From NCBI RefSeq assembly GCF_003977605.1, contig NZ_RYYU01000001.1:764863-828862 (forward strand): a stretch of 64,000 nucleotides of DNA, given 5' to 3'. A model generated the notes under the pieces. It did no database searches. It saw only the letters and a list, made by a program, of their open reading frames with translations, and was not told the origin of the DNA. Both the position numbers and the translations under genes were made by a program. Source of the stretch: Prevotella koreensis. GTDB taxonomy: Bacteria; Bacteroidota; Bacteroidia; Bacteroidales; Bacteroidaceae. Below are positions 45,772 through 53,746 of this stretch, one piece after another; the first letter of the stretch is position 1, and each line of letters opens with the position of its first letter.

Positions 45772-47532
45772 ATGTATAGGACAAACACATGTGGAGAGTT
45801 GCGACTTGCAGATGTCGGTAAGAATGTGACACTTGCCGGCTGGGTACAGCGTGTAAGAAAGATGGGAGGTATGACTTTCGTTGATATTCGCGACCGATAT
45901 GGCATAACGCAGATTGTTTTTGACGAGTCGGCAGATGCGGCTCTTTGTGCCGTTGCCAATAAGTTGGGACGAGAGTATTGTATTCAGATAAAAGGTGTCG
46001 TGAGCGAACGACAGAGCAAGAACGACAAGATGCCTACCGGAGATATTGAAATTCTTGCCAAGGAGTTGAACATCTTGAGCGAAAGCATTACGCCACCGTT
46101 CACAATCGAAGATAATACTGACGGTGGTGATGACATAAGAATGAAATATCGTTATCTTGACCTTCGTCGTGCTTCGGTAAGGAAAAACATGGAGTTGCGC
46201 CACAGGATAACTATCCTAATACGTAATTTCCTTGACTCCAAGCAGTTTATAGAGGTAGAGACACCAATTCTTATAGGTTCTACACCTGAAGGAGCGCGTG
46301 ACTTTGTTGTACCTTCGAGAATGAATCCCGGACAATTCTATGCTTTGCCACAGAGTCCGCAAACGTTGAAACAGTTGCTTATGGTGAGCGGATTCGACCG
46401 TTATTTCCAGATTGCAAAGTGTTTCCGTGACGAGGACTTACGTGCCGACCGCCAACCGGAGTTCACACAGATAGACTGCGAGATGTCGTTTGTCGATCAG
46501 GACGACGTGCTGAATCTGTTTGAAGATATGTGCCGCCACTTGTTCAAGGAGGTGCTCAACGTAGAGTTGCCGGCAAAACTCCAGCAACTGGCCTGGCATG
46601 ACGCAATGCGTCGTTTCGGTTCTGACAAACCGGACTTGCGTTTCGGGATGGAGTTCGTAGAACTTATGGATGTGCTACAAGGAACAGGTACGTTCACAGT
46701 ATTCGATACCGCAAAATATATTGGAGGAATCTGTGTGCCGGGATGTGCGGAATATACGAGAAAACAACTTGACCAACTTACAGACTTTGTAAAGTCGCAG
46801 CAGGTTGGTGCGAAAGGACTTGTATATGTCAAGTTCAATACCGATGGTACAGTCAAGAGCAGTATAGACAAATTCTATTCGTCGGAGGTATGGCAGACAT
46901 TGAAGGAAAAGATGGGCGCAAACGATGGTGACCTTGTGCTCATATTAAGCGGAGACAATGCCAATAAGACACGCGGACAACTTTGTTCTCTACGTCTTGA
47001 GATGGGCGACCGTCTCGGACTGCGCGATAAGAACAAGTTCGAGTGTCTTTGGATTGTAGATTTCCCACTTTTTGAATGGAGTGATGAAGAAGAGCGACTG
47101 ATGGCAACCCATCATCCGTTCACTATGCCAAATCCGGAAGATATTCCTCTTCTTGACGAACACCCTGAACGTGTACGTGCCAAGGCATACGACTTTGTTT
47201 GCAATGGTGTGGAATTGGGTGGAGGTTCGCTTCGCATCCATGACGGTAAACTTCAGGAGAAGATGTTTCAAATTCTTGGTTTCACGCAGGAGAAAGCAAT
47301 GGCACAGTTCGGTTTCCTAATCAATGCATTCAAGTATGGTGCGCCGCCTCATGCCGGACTTGCTTTCGGTCTTGATCGTTTCGTTAGCATCATGGCAGGT
47401 CTTGACAGCATTCGTGACTGCATAGCGTTCCCGAAGAACAACAGCGGACGCGACGTGATGCTCGATGCTCCCGGCTCATTAGATCCGAAACAACTTGAAG
47501 AATTAAATCTCGTACTAAACCTTAAAGATTAA
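45772..47532 (+). CDS. aspS: aspartate-tRNA ligase
   Basis: A 586-residue class II synthetase that charges tRNA-Asp. It starts [41 protein letters not shown], the OB-fold anticodon-binding domain; the frame is open 19 codons further up, but the promoter lies there. Class II motifs follow: motif 1 around [24 protein letters not shown], motif 2 [18 protein letters not shown], the bacterial GAD insertion (about 290-410), and motif 3 [15 protein letters not shown] near the end. Length matches bacterial AspRS (about 585-590). Whether it also charges tRNA-Asn cannot be told here. Confidence 0.96.
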   Translation: MYRTNTCGELRLADVGKNVTLAGWVQRVRKMGGMTFVDIRDRYGITQIVFDESADAALCAVANKLGREYCIQIKGVVSERQSKNDKMPTGDIEILAKELNILSESITPPFTIEDNTDGGDDIRMKYRYLDLRRASVRKNMELRHRITILIRNFLDSKQFIEVETPILIGSTPEGARDFVVPSRMNPGQFYALPQSPQTLKQLLMVSGFDRYFQIAKCFRDEDLRADRQPEFTQIDCEMSFVDQDDVLNLFEDMCRHLFKEVLNVELPAKLQQLAWHDAMRRFGSDKPDLRFGMEFVELMDVLQGTGTFTVFDTAKYIGGICVPGCAEYTRKQLDQLTDFVKSQQVGAKGLVYVKFNTDGTVKSSIDKFYSSEVWQTLKEKMGANDGDLVLILSGDNANKTRGQLCSLRLEMGDRLGLRDKNKFECLWIVDFPLFEWSDEEERLMATHHPFTMPNPEDIPLLDEHPERVRAKAYDFVCNGVELGGGSLRIHDGKLQEKMFQILGFTQEKAMAQFGFLINAFKYGAPPHAGLAFGLDRFVSIMAGLDSIRDCIAFPKNNSGRDVMLDAPGSLDPKQLEELNLVLNLKD

Positions 47533-47621
47533 CCGTTTCCGATTCTTTTGACATAAGTCAAGAAAATAATTTAAATTGTTGAAAATCTGCTATAAAAGGT
47601 GATAATTTATAACGATAGTAT

Positions 47622-47629
47622 TAATTTTG
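47622..47629 (+). promoter_or_regulatory. -7 promoter box for the winged-helix gene
   Basis: TAATTTTG matches TAnnTTTG and lies about 71 nt before the start codon at 47700. No clear -33 box at the expected spacing. Confidence 0.5.
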
Positions 47630-47699
47630 CACTTGAAAAGGCATACTATTTAAGGTAAAGAAATATACGGTCAGGATTTTAAATTATTTCAAAACAAAT

Positions 47700-48002
47700 A
47701 TGGCAGAAAAGAAAACAACCAAGGCTGCGGCACCAACAACAGCAAAGAAGGCTGCGGCATCAAAGAAAGAAACTGTTAAGAAAGTGGTAGCAAAGAAGTC
47801 TGAAGTCGCAATAAATGCAGAAAACGTAGGGTTCAAGGCTGGCGATGTTTATCAGGCACTTGCATCAGAGGCAAAGGCTCTCACCGTTGCTGAGATAGAA
47901 AAGACGGCAAAGATAAGTAAGGAGGAAGTTCTCCTTGGTCTTGGATGGCTGCTCAAAGAAGGTAAGGTGAAAGACGAGAACAACAAGATTGTTCTTGCTT
48001 AA
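47700..48002 (+). CDS. winged-helix protein with Lys/Ala-rich histone-like tail (DUF2582)
   Basis: A 100-residue protein in two parts. Residues 1-40 are almost only Lys, Ala, Thr, Val and Ser (MAEKKTTKAAAPTTAKKAAA, then KETVKKVVAKK), a tail like those of histone H1 or other nucleoid proteins. Residues 43-100 form a small winged helix of the DUF2582 type: VGFKAGDVYQALASEAKALTVAEIEKTAKISKEEVLLGLGWLLKEGKVK. DNA binding is likely but its target is unknown. It could be a nucleoid-associated protein. A terminator follows within 35 nt. Confidence 0.82.
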   Translation: MAEKKTTKAAAPTTAKKAAASKKETVKKVVAKKSEVAINAENVGFKAGDVYQALASEAKALTVAEIEKTAKISKEEVLLGLGWLLKEGKVKDENNKIVLA

Positions 48003-48035
48003 AGACATACAAGATAATCTTTTTCAGATATTAGG

Positions 48036-48072
48036 AAGAGCCGGATGCATTATTGCATTCCGGTTCTTTTTG
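48036..48072 (+). terminator. terminator after the winged-helix gene
   Basis: AAGAGCCGGATGCA at 48036-48049 pairs with TGCATTCCGGTTCTT at about 48054-48068, with one bulge and wobble, followed by TTTTGTT. Confidence 0.7.
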
Positions 48073-48081
48073 TTAATTACA

Positions 48082-48414
48082 ATGAGAAACAATCACGATA
48101 ATTCAATAATAAAGGTGCTTGCCGAGGCCGGCGAGAATGGCATAAGTGTGAAAAAACTGGCACGACATGTGTTCAATGCGTCACATTCTTTTTTTGAGCC
48201 TGTGACTTTTGACGATGTGTATAGATATGTGCAGCTGTTCGTACGCCGTAACTCAAAAGGTTCTGAGGCATTGCTGGTGGGCGTTGGACATAGAGGGCAC
48301 TATAGGCTCAATCCCAATTCGGCGCAGTCTCAGCAACTGTTGCTGATGTTCTGCGATGATGAAGAAGATAAGGAACCGGTAAAAACAGAGGATCTTTCAT
48401 TATCACTATTCTGA
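48082..48414 (+). CDS. hypothetical protein, HTH-like N-terminus
   Basis: A 110-residue protein from the ATG at 48082 (MRNNHDNSIIKVLAEAGENGISVKKLARHVFN); the frame is open upstream to 47989 but a terminator hairpin lies there. The N-terminal 35 residues read like a winged-helix half (IIKVLAEAGENGISVKKLARHV), followed by FFEPVTFDDVYRYVQLFVRRN and a basic GVGHRGHYRLN region; the C-terminus is acidic (DDEEDKEPVKTED). I do not recognise the family. It sits between the winged-helix gene and menB without its own visible promoter box. Confidence 0.6.
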   Translation: MRNNHDNSIIKVLAEAGENGISVKKLARHVFNASHSFFEPVTFDDVYRYVQLFVRRNSKGSEALLVGVGHRGHYRLNPNSAQSQQLLLMFCDDEEDKEPVKTEDLSLSLF

Positions 48415-48457
48415 TTAGTAGTTACAACCGATTATAAGTTATAAATAAAGAAGTATC

Positions 48458-49276
48458 ATGAAAAGAGAATGGAAAGTAATAAAAGAGTTTAAGGAAATTC
48501 TTTTTGAGAGTTACAATCACATCGCAAAGATAACCATTAACCGTGAGCGTTATCGCAACGCATTCACTCCTTTGACAACATTGGAATTGTCACAAGCGTT
48601 CAGTTACTGTCGCGAGTCATCTGATATTCGTGTGGTAATATTGACAGGTGCCGGCGACAAGGCATTCTGTTCGGGAGGTGACATTCACGTAAAAGGGCAC
48701 GGTGGATATATAGACGAGCAGGGCATGCCGCGTCTCAGCGTTCTTGATGTTCAGATGCAGATACGACGTTTGCCAAAACCGGTCATAGCAATGGTTAACG
48801 GATATGCTATCGGTGGAGGACATGTGCTGCACGTGGTTTGTGACCTTACAATAGCCTCGGAGAATGCAATATTCGGGCAGACCGGTCCAAAGGTCGGTTC
48901 GTTTGATGCAGGTTTCGGTTCAAGTTATCTTGCAAGAATCGTGGGACAGAAGAAGGCTCGTGAGATATGGTTCCTTTGTCGGCAGTACGATGCGAATGAA
49001 GCAGAACGCATGGGACTTGTGAACAAGGTGGTACCACTCGACCGTTTGGAAGACACTTGTGTGGAATGGGCAGAGACAATGATGGAACGTTCTCCTCTTG
49101 CCTTGCGCATGATAAAGGCCGGACTGAATGCCGAACTTGATGGTCAGGCCGGTATTCAGGAACTTGCCGGTGATGCCACGATGCTATATTATACAATGGA
49201 TGAAGCACAGGAGGGTGGTAAGGCGTTCCTTGAAAAACGCAAACCAAACTTTGACCAATATCCATACTTTCCATGA
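48458..49276 (+). CDS. menB: 1,4-dihydroxy-2-naphthoyl-CoA synthase
   Basis: A 272-residue crotonase-family enzyme that closes the ring of o-succinylbenzoyl-CoA to give dihydroxynaphthoyl-CoA in menaquinone synthesis. Motifs: [37 protein letters not shown] (oxyanion hole Gly), [42 protein letters not shown], and [21 protein letters not shown] near residue 175. The length fits MenB. The stop overlaps the menC start by 4 nt (ATGA). No menD, menE or menF is in the window. Confidence 0.95.
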   Translation: MKREWKVIKEFKEILFESYNHIAKITINRERYRNAFTPLTTLELSQAFSYCRESSDIRVVILTGAGDKAFCSGGDIHVKGHGGYIDEQGMPRLSVLDVQMQIRRLPKPVIAMVNGYAIGGGHVLHVVCDLTIASENAIFGQTGPKVGSFDAGFGSSYLARIVGQKKAREIWFLCRQYDANEAERMGLVNKVVPLDRLEDTCVEWAETMMERSPLALRMIKAGLNAELDGQAGIQELAGDATMLYYTMDEAQEGGKAFLEKRKPNFDQYPYFP

Positions 49277-50313
49277 AATATGAAGTAAGTATAAAAGAGC
49301 GCGTGCTGCACTTCCTGCAACCGGCAGGGACTTCACGCGGTGTTTATCGCGAGCGTCGCTCTTGGTTTGTTTCTTTGACAGACGAAAACAGAAATGTCGG
49401 GGTAGGGGAATGTGCTCCTCTTCCCGACCTTTCGTGTGATGACATACCCGAATATGAGAAGTTTTTATGCGGTTTTGCCGAAAAACTTTGCCATGAAGGA
49501 ATAATCCCATACGATGAATTGAAACAATATCCGTCTATGCTTTTCGGACTTGAGACCGCGATGCTTTCCCTGCAACGACGAGGAACAAAACTTTCTGACA
49601 CTCTTTTTGCCGAAGGAAAAGAAGGAATACCCATAAATGGACTGGTATGGATGGGTACGTTCGACGAGATGCTTCCACGCATGGAAGAAAAACTGCGTTG
49701 TGGTTTCAGGTGCGTGAAGATAAAGATTGGTGCGATAGATTTCGAAGATGAATTAGAATTGTTGCGTCTTATCCGTAAGCGTTTTTCTAAGGACTATGTT
49801 GAACTGCGTGTTGATGCCAACGGTGCTTTCAAGCATACCGAGGCTTTGAAGCTTATGGAGCAACTGTCACGCTTTGACATACATTCAATAGAACAGCCTA
49901 TAAAACAGGGTAATACGGAAGAACTTGCAAGGCTTTGTAGAGAAACTCCGTTACCAATAGCACTCGATGAAGAGTTGATTGGTATAAATGGTGGCGAAGA
50001 AAAGAAAAAACTGATTGAATATGTGCGTCCGCAATATCTCGTGTTGAAACCGTCGTTGCATGGAGGAATGGCAGGAACGCGTGAATGGGTTGAAATATCT
50101 CGCGCGCTCGGTGTAGGTTCATGGATAACGAGTGCACTTGAAAGTAATGTCGGACTTAACGCCATTGCCCATCTGTGTGCTTCTGTTTATGGTTCGCATA
50201 TAACAATGCCGCAAGGACTCGGAACCGGACAATTATTCAGCGATAACATACCAATGCCACTTGAAATAATCGGTGATGAATTATGGTATCGTGGTGTTAA
50301 AAACCAAGTATAA
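49273..50313 (+). CDS. menC: o-succinylbenzoate synthase (enolase superfamily)
   Basis: A 346-residue enolase-superfamily enzyme that dehydrates SHCHC to o-succinylbenzoate, the step before MenE and MenB. The metal and catalytic residues are visible in order: the Lys pair in VKIKIG, Asp in [11 protein letters not shown], Glu in [10 protein letters not shown], Asp in ALDEELIG and the C-terminal Lys in [10 protein letters not shown]. The start overlaps menB by 4 nt, so it is translationally coupled; the context makes MenC more likely than another enolase-superfamily member (for example a dipeptide epimerase). Confidence 0.9.
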   Translation: MKYEVSIKERVLHFLQPAGTSRGVYRERRSWFVSLTDENRNVGVGECAPLPDLSCDDIPEYEKFLCGFAEKLCHEGIIPYDELKQYPSMLFGLETAMLSLQRRGTKLSDTLFAEGKEGIPINGLVWMGTFDEMLPRMEEKLRCGFRCVKIKIGAIDFEDELELLRLIRKRFSKDYVELRVDANGAFKHTEALKLMEQLSRFDIHSIEQPIKQGNTEELARLCRETPLPIALDEELIGINGGEEKKKLIEYVRPQYLVLKPSLHGGMAGTREWVEISRALGVGSWITSALESNVGLNAIAHLCASVYGSHITMPQGLGTGQLFSDNIPMPLEIIGDELWYRGVKNQV

Positions 50314-50320
50314 TATAGAA

Positions 50321-50695
50321 ATGAGGAAGATAGAAAAGAAAACCATAGGTGAGGTGGTGCGTTTCTGTATCGTAGGTGTGGTTGCCACAATTATTCATTA
50401 TGCCATATATCTTCTGCTAAAGCAATGGATTATACACGTTGTGGCATTTGCTGTCGGTTATGTTTTGAGTTTCATTGCAAATTTCTTCATGACAGCCCGA
50501 TTCACATTCAAGAAAAATGCCACGGCTAAGAAAGGTGTGGGGTTCATCGCTGCACATACAGTTAATTTCTTCTTGCAAACTTCATTGTTACAGATATTCC
50601 TATGGATCGGTATAAACGAGAACTATGCTCCAGTTCCGGTATATTGTATTGCCGTTCCTGTTAATTTCCTATTGGTCAGGCTTGTTTTCAAGTAG
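50321..50695 (+). CDS. GtrA-like membrane protein
   Basis: A 124-residue GtrA/DPMS-type protein with four transmembrane helices and the family core RFCIVGVVATIIHYAIYLLL, VAFAVGYVLSFIANFFMTARFTF and the closing PVNFLLVRLVFK. It may start further up at 50273, but that would overlap menC; the ATG at 50321, 7 nt after the menC stop, fits better. GtrA proteins are thought to move undecaprenyl-linked sugars across the membrane; what it does here is unknown. Its end overlaps the convergent RNA methylase gene by 8 nt. Confidence 0.85.
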   Translation: MRKIEKKTIGEVVRFCIVGVVATIIHYAIYLLLKQWIIHVVAFAVGYVLSFIANFFMTARFTFKKNATAKKGVGFIAAHTVNFFLQTSLLQIFLWIGINENYAPVPVYCIAVPVNFLLVRLVFK

Positions 50696-51479
50696 AAATC
50701 CTTTGTCTTACGGCTTCGTAGAGCAGTATTGACGCACTTACCGACACATTCAGAGAGTCGAGGTTGCCGAGCATGGGAATACGAATATGAGCATCGGCTG
50801 CTTTTCGCCATTCATCGGTCAGTCCGGTAGCCTCTGTTCCCATGACTATTGCCGTGGCGCGACGCATGTCGGTTTCGTAATAAAGATGAGAATCTTGAAG
50901 TTGTGCAGTCAATATGCTTATGCATTTCTGCTTCAAGAATGCTATACACTCACTCGTTTCGCATGCCACACAAGGCACTGTGAATATCGCACCGATACTG
51001 CTACGTATAAGATTAGGATTATATAGGTCGGTCAGAGGGTCGCAGACAATAACGGCATCCGCACCTGCGGCATCCGCACTTCTAAGCACCGCACCAAGAT
51101 TACCCGGTTTTTCAACGCTTTCAAGAACAACAATGAGGGGATTATCGCCAAGTGTGAGGTCTGAAAGAGAATGCTGTTGCGACTCTACTTCGGCAATTAT
51201 GCCTTCTGTACTTCCACGGTAAGCAATCTTTTCGTATACTTCTCTTGATACCTCAAACGTTTTATTGCATATAGTAGGATACTCGTCTCCATATAATTCC
51301 ATGCATATAAATACTGAAGAAATATTTAATCCCGCATCAATGCAATGCTGTAACTCACGTTTGCCTTCTACCACGAACATTCCGGTATTGCGCCTTTCAG
51401 ACGATTTCTGACGGAGAAGTTGAAGATGTTTTATCTTCGGGTTTTGTGTGCTTGATATGCGGTTTTCGTTCATTGTCAT
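50688..51479 (-). CDS. SpoU/TrmH family RNA 2'-O-methyltransferase (paralog 1)
   Basis: A 263-residue SPOUT methyltransferase. The N-terminal substrate-binding part includes KHLQLLRQKSSERRNTGMFVVEGKREL; the C-terminal knot has motif 1 EKPGNLGAVLRSADAAGADAV, motif 2 IVMGTEATGLTDEW and motif 3 IPMLGNLDSLNVSVSASILLYEAVR. SAM binds in the knot; the target is a ribose 2'-OH in rRNA or tRNA, which one is unknown. The start can be ATG 51479 or 51473. It is divergent from a second SPOUT gene. Confidence 0.88.
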   Translation of the reverse strand: MTMNENRISSTQNPKIKHLQLLRQKSSERRNTGMFVVEGKRELQHCIDAGLNISSVFICMELYGDEYPTICNKTFEVSREVYEKIAYRGSTEGIIAEVESQQHSLSDLTLGDNPLIVVLESVEKPGNLGAVLRSADAAGADAVIVCDPLTDLYNPNLIRSSIGAIFTVPCVACETSECIAFLKQKCISILTAQLQDSHLYYETDMRRATAIVMGTEATGLTDEWRKAADAHIRIPMLGNLDSLNVSVSASILLYEAVRQRIST

Positions 51480-51515
51480 AATTGTAATTACTTAAAAAGT
51501 AGAAGAATCAGAGTG

Positions 51516-51563
51516 CAAAGTTACAAATTTCGATTGTAAAATGAAATAAAAAGATTAACTTTG
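51516..51563. promoter_or_regulatory. divergent promoter pair for the two SPOUT genes
   Basis: A minus-strand TAACTTTG at 51516-51523 and a plus-strand TAACTTTG at 51556-51563 (with ATTG 19 nt upstream of it) face away from each other, only 32 nt apart. Confidence 0.65.
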
Positions 51564-51585
51564 CAGTTATGTTATATTTAAAGTC

Positions 51586-52386
51586 ATGCCGATAATAGAT
51601 ATTGACTCATTACAACATAAAGGCGTTGAGGTTTTCTGTTCACTAACAGAAGCACAAATGAGAAACAGGTTGGAGCCGGCCAAAGGTATCTTCATCGCAG
51701 AAAGTCCGAAGGTGATAAAGGTGGCACTTGATGCCGGATATGAGCCTCTTGCGATGTTGTGCGAACGGAAACATATAGAAGGTGATACTCGTGAAATTAT
51801 AGAACGAGTTGGCGATATTCCTGTATATACAGGCGAACGCGAATTGTTGGCAGATATTACCGGTTACACATTGACTCGTGGTGTGCTGTGTGCAATGCAT
51901 CGACCTGTGGAAAAGAGTGTAGGTGAAGTGACAGAAGGAGCAAAGCGGGTTGTTGTTATTGCTGGTGTTGTTGACACCACAAATATCGGTGCAATTTTCC
52001 GTTCGGCCGCAGCGTTGGGTATTGATGCCGTATTGCTTACCAAAAACTCATGCGATCCACTCAATCGGCGTGCCGTGAGAGTGTCGATGGGAGCGGTGTT
52101 TCTTGTGCCGTGGACATGGATAGACGTAAGTCTTGAGACACTGAAGAATCTTGGATTCCGTACTGCAGCATTGGCATTAAGTGACGATTCTATATCGATA
52201 GACTCTCCGTTGCTGAACGCAGTGGAACGCTTGGCTGTTGTTGTGGGAACCGAGGGAGATGGACTTCCGAAAGAAACCATACGTAATGCCGATTTTGTTG
52301 TGCGCATACCAATGTCTCATAATGTTGATTCACTAAATGTTGCTGCCGCTGCAGCAGTTGCATTTTGGGAATTGAGAAGACGATAA
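51586..52386 (+). CDS. SpoU/TrmH family RNA 2'-O-methyltransferase (paralog 2)
   Basis: A 266-residue SPOUT methyltransferase. The N-terminal part (EVFCSLTEAQMRNRLEPAKGIFIAESPKVI) resembles the TrmH-type substrate-binding domain, and the knot motifs are GVVDTTNIGAIFRSAAALGIDAVLL, VVVGTEGDGLPKETIRN and IPMSHNVDSLNVAAAAAVAFWELRR. It resembles its neighbour but diverges clearly. The target RNA is not known. The start ATG follows the plus-strand promoter box by 22 nt. Confidence 0.88.
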   Translation: MPIIDIDSLQHKGVEVFCSLTEAQMRNRLEPAKGIFIAESPKVIKVALDAGYEPLAMLCERKHIEGDTREIIERVGDIPVYTGERELLADITGYTLTRGVLCAMHRPVEKSVGEVTEGAKRVVVIAGVVDTTNIGAIFRSAAALGIDAVLLTKNSCDPLNRRAVRVSMGAVFLVPWTWIDVSLETLKNLGFRTAALALSDDSISIDSPLLNAVERLAVVVGTEGDGLPKETIRNADFVVRIPMSHNVDSLNVAAAAAVAFWELRRR

Positions 52387-52443
52387 AATAATAGACCAAA
52401 CATTAAATTACAAAACTTATTTAATCTAAAAACATTGATTGTT

Positions 52444-53073
52444 ATGAAAAGAATGAAACTGATTTTGAACTATGTGGTAATAGGTTTTACAGGAATGTTG
52501 CTGTTGTCGAGTTGTTTACCTTTTAACAAGAAAGAAAACAAAACCAACGACTCTTTGACACAGAATGTGCAGAAAGTAGAGAAAAAGCCTGAACAAAAGC
52601 CTTTTTCCATAAACTATGAAAAGGCGAGTGCCATTGCTTATGACATGAAAAGGAAGAATGCTTTGGCAGAACTGCGAAAGATAGGTCTTGAAGAATTGCA
52701 TTCAAAAACATTTCAGTTCATTCATGAAATGGCTGGTATGAAAAAGACGGGATATAAAGATGTTTACGGAAAGGGGATGGAATATAAAGATGACAAGTTC
52801 ATTTCAAAGGATTCGAATGCGGTAGGAGTTATAGCTGAGAGTATGTACGTTAATACATATACATTCGTTTTCGCAGACAAGAAGATGCGTGATGCTATTT
52901 TGAATAAGGCTAAAGAAGCGGGTTTCAAGCATAATGTGACAGATTATGATACAGATGAAAAGGGTAAGGAATCATACATTATGAATATTGATGAAGTGAG
53001 AGAAAAAAGTCTTGTTGTTTATGACAGAGATGGCCTTTACTTCGCAGAAATGTATGTTGCCATGGAACTTTAA
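52444..53073 (+). CDS. hypothetical lipoprotein
   Basis: A 209-residue predicted lipoprotein. From the ATG at 52444 the N-terminus is MKRMKLILNYVVIGFTGMLLLSSCLP, a signal with lipobox LLSSC (the Cys around residue 24). The mature protein is a charged, Lys-rich chain with no family that I recognise. A repeating GKGMEYKDDKFISKDSNAVGVIAE stretch and a C-terminal VVYDRDGLYFAEMYVAMEL are visible. It sits between SPOUT 2 and the FlK-like thioesterase; cotranscription with the latter (23-nt gap) is likely. Confidence 0.75.
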   Translation: MKRMKLILNYVVIGFTGMLLLSSCLPFNKKENKTNDSLTQNVQKVEKKPEQKPFSINYEKASAIAYDMKRKNALAELRKIGLEELHSKTFQFIHEMAGMKKTGYKDVYGKGMEYKDDKFISKDSNAVGVIAESMYVNTYTFVFADKKMRDAILNKAKEAGFKHNVTDYDTDEKGKESYIMNIDEVREKSLVVYDRDGLYFAEMYVAMEL

Positions 53074-53096
53074 TCACAATAAAAATATTTAAACAA

Positions 53097-53468
53097 ATGA
53101 TAGAAACAGGTCAGAAACACACAAGTGAAATAATAGTGAAAGACTCACTTTCGGCAGAAAATGTCGGATCCGGAGATATGCCGGTACTTGCAACACCGAT
53201 GATGATGGCACTGATGGAGAATGCTGCAATGCTTGCGGTTAAGGATTCGTTGGAAGAAGGAATGACAACCGTCGGCGGACATATTGAGTCGTCTCATCTG
53301 GCACCCACAAAGATAGGGGAGAAGGTTATGGCAACGGCAGAAGTTACCAAGGTGGATGGAAAGAAAATCTTTTTTAAAATATCTGCATATTGTGGAGAAA
53401 CCCTTCTCGGCGAGGGTACACACCTACGTTTCATAGTAGATAGACAAAAGTTTCTTGCGAGGCTATAA
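53097..53468 (+). CDS. FlK-like hot-dog thioesterase
   Basis: A 123-residue thioesterase-superfamily (hot-dog) protein. The family is named after fluoroacetyl-CoA thioesterase FlK, whose catalytic Thr, Glu and His correspond here to TPMMMALMENAA (Thr and Glu) and SSHLAPT (His). These residues suggest an active thioesterase. The acyl-CoA substrate is unknown; it is upstream of methylmalonyl-CoA mutase, which may or may not be linked. A start at 53097 fits the family length (about 120-140). Confidence 0.85.
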   Translation: MIETGQKHTSEIIVKDSLSAENVGSGDMPVLATPMMMALMENAAMLAVKDSLEEGMTTVGGHIESSHLAPTKIGEKVMATAEVTKVDGKKIFFKISAYCGETLLGEGTHLRFIVDRQKFLARL

Positions 53469-53668
53469 AATACCGATTATGTGAGAAATATGCAGAGGAC
53501 ATAAATTACCATACTCATTGATATTAAGTTGTTCCGTGTGTCGGCGAAGTACGTCGACAAAGGGTTTATGCAATGTTAATTTCCTAATGTTTTTTCAAAT
53601 AATTTCAAACAGATGGCATATATATCCATTTTTTCCTTGTTTTTTTATGGTATGTCATAAAAAAATTA

Positions 53669-53676
53669 TACCTTTG
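53669..53676 (+). promoter_or_regulatory. -7 promoter box for mutA
   Basis: TACCTTTG, a perfect TAnnTTTG, lies 71 nt before the mutA start. The gap upstream (53469-53668) holds no cobalamin riboswitch that I can recognise. Confidence 0.6.
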
Positions 53677-53746
53677 CAGCGATATAATTATTTTACTTAT
53701 GGAATCAAATTTTTATTTTTAAACTTATATTAATAATACAAACACT

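Noticed and set aside
53469..53746. Cobalamin riboswitch upstream of mutA
   Set aside because: No B12-box-like sequence or the expected long folded leader is seen; only a promoter box and a weak TGTCG/CGACA stem at 53539-53559.
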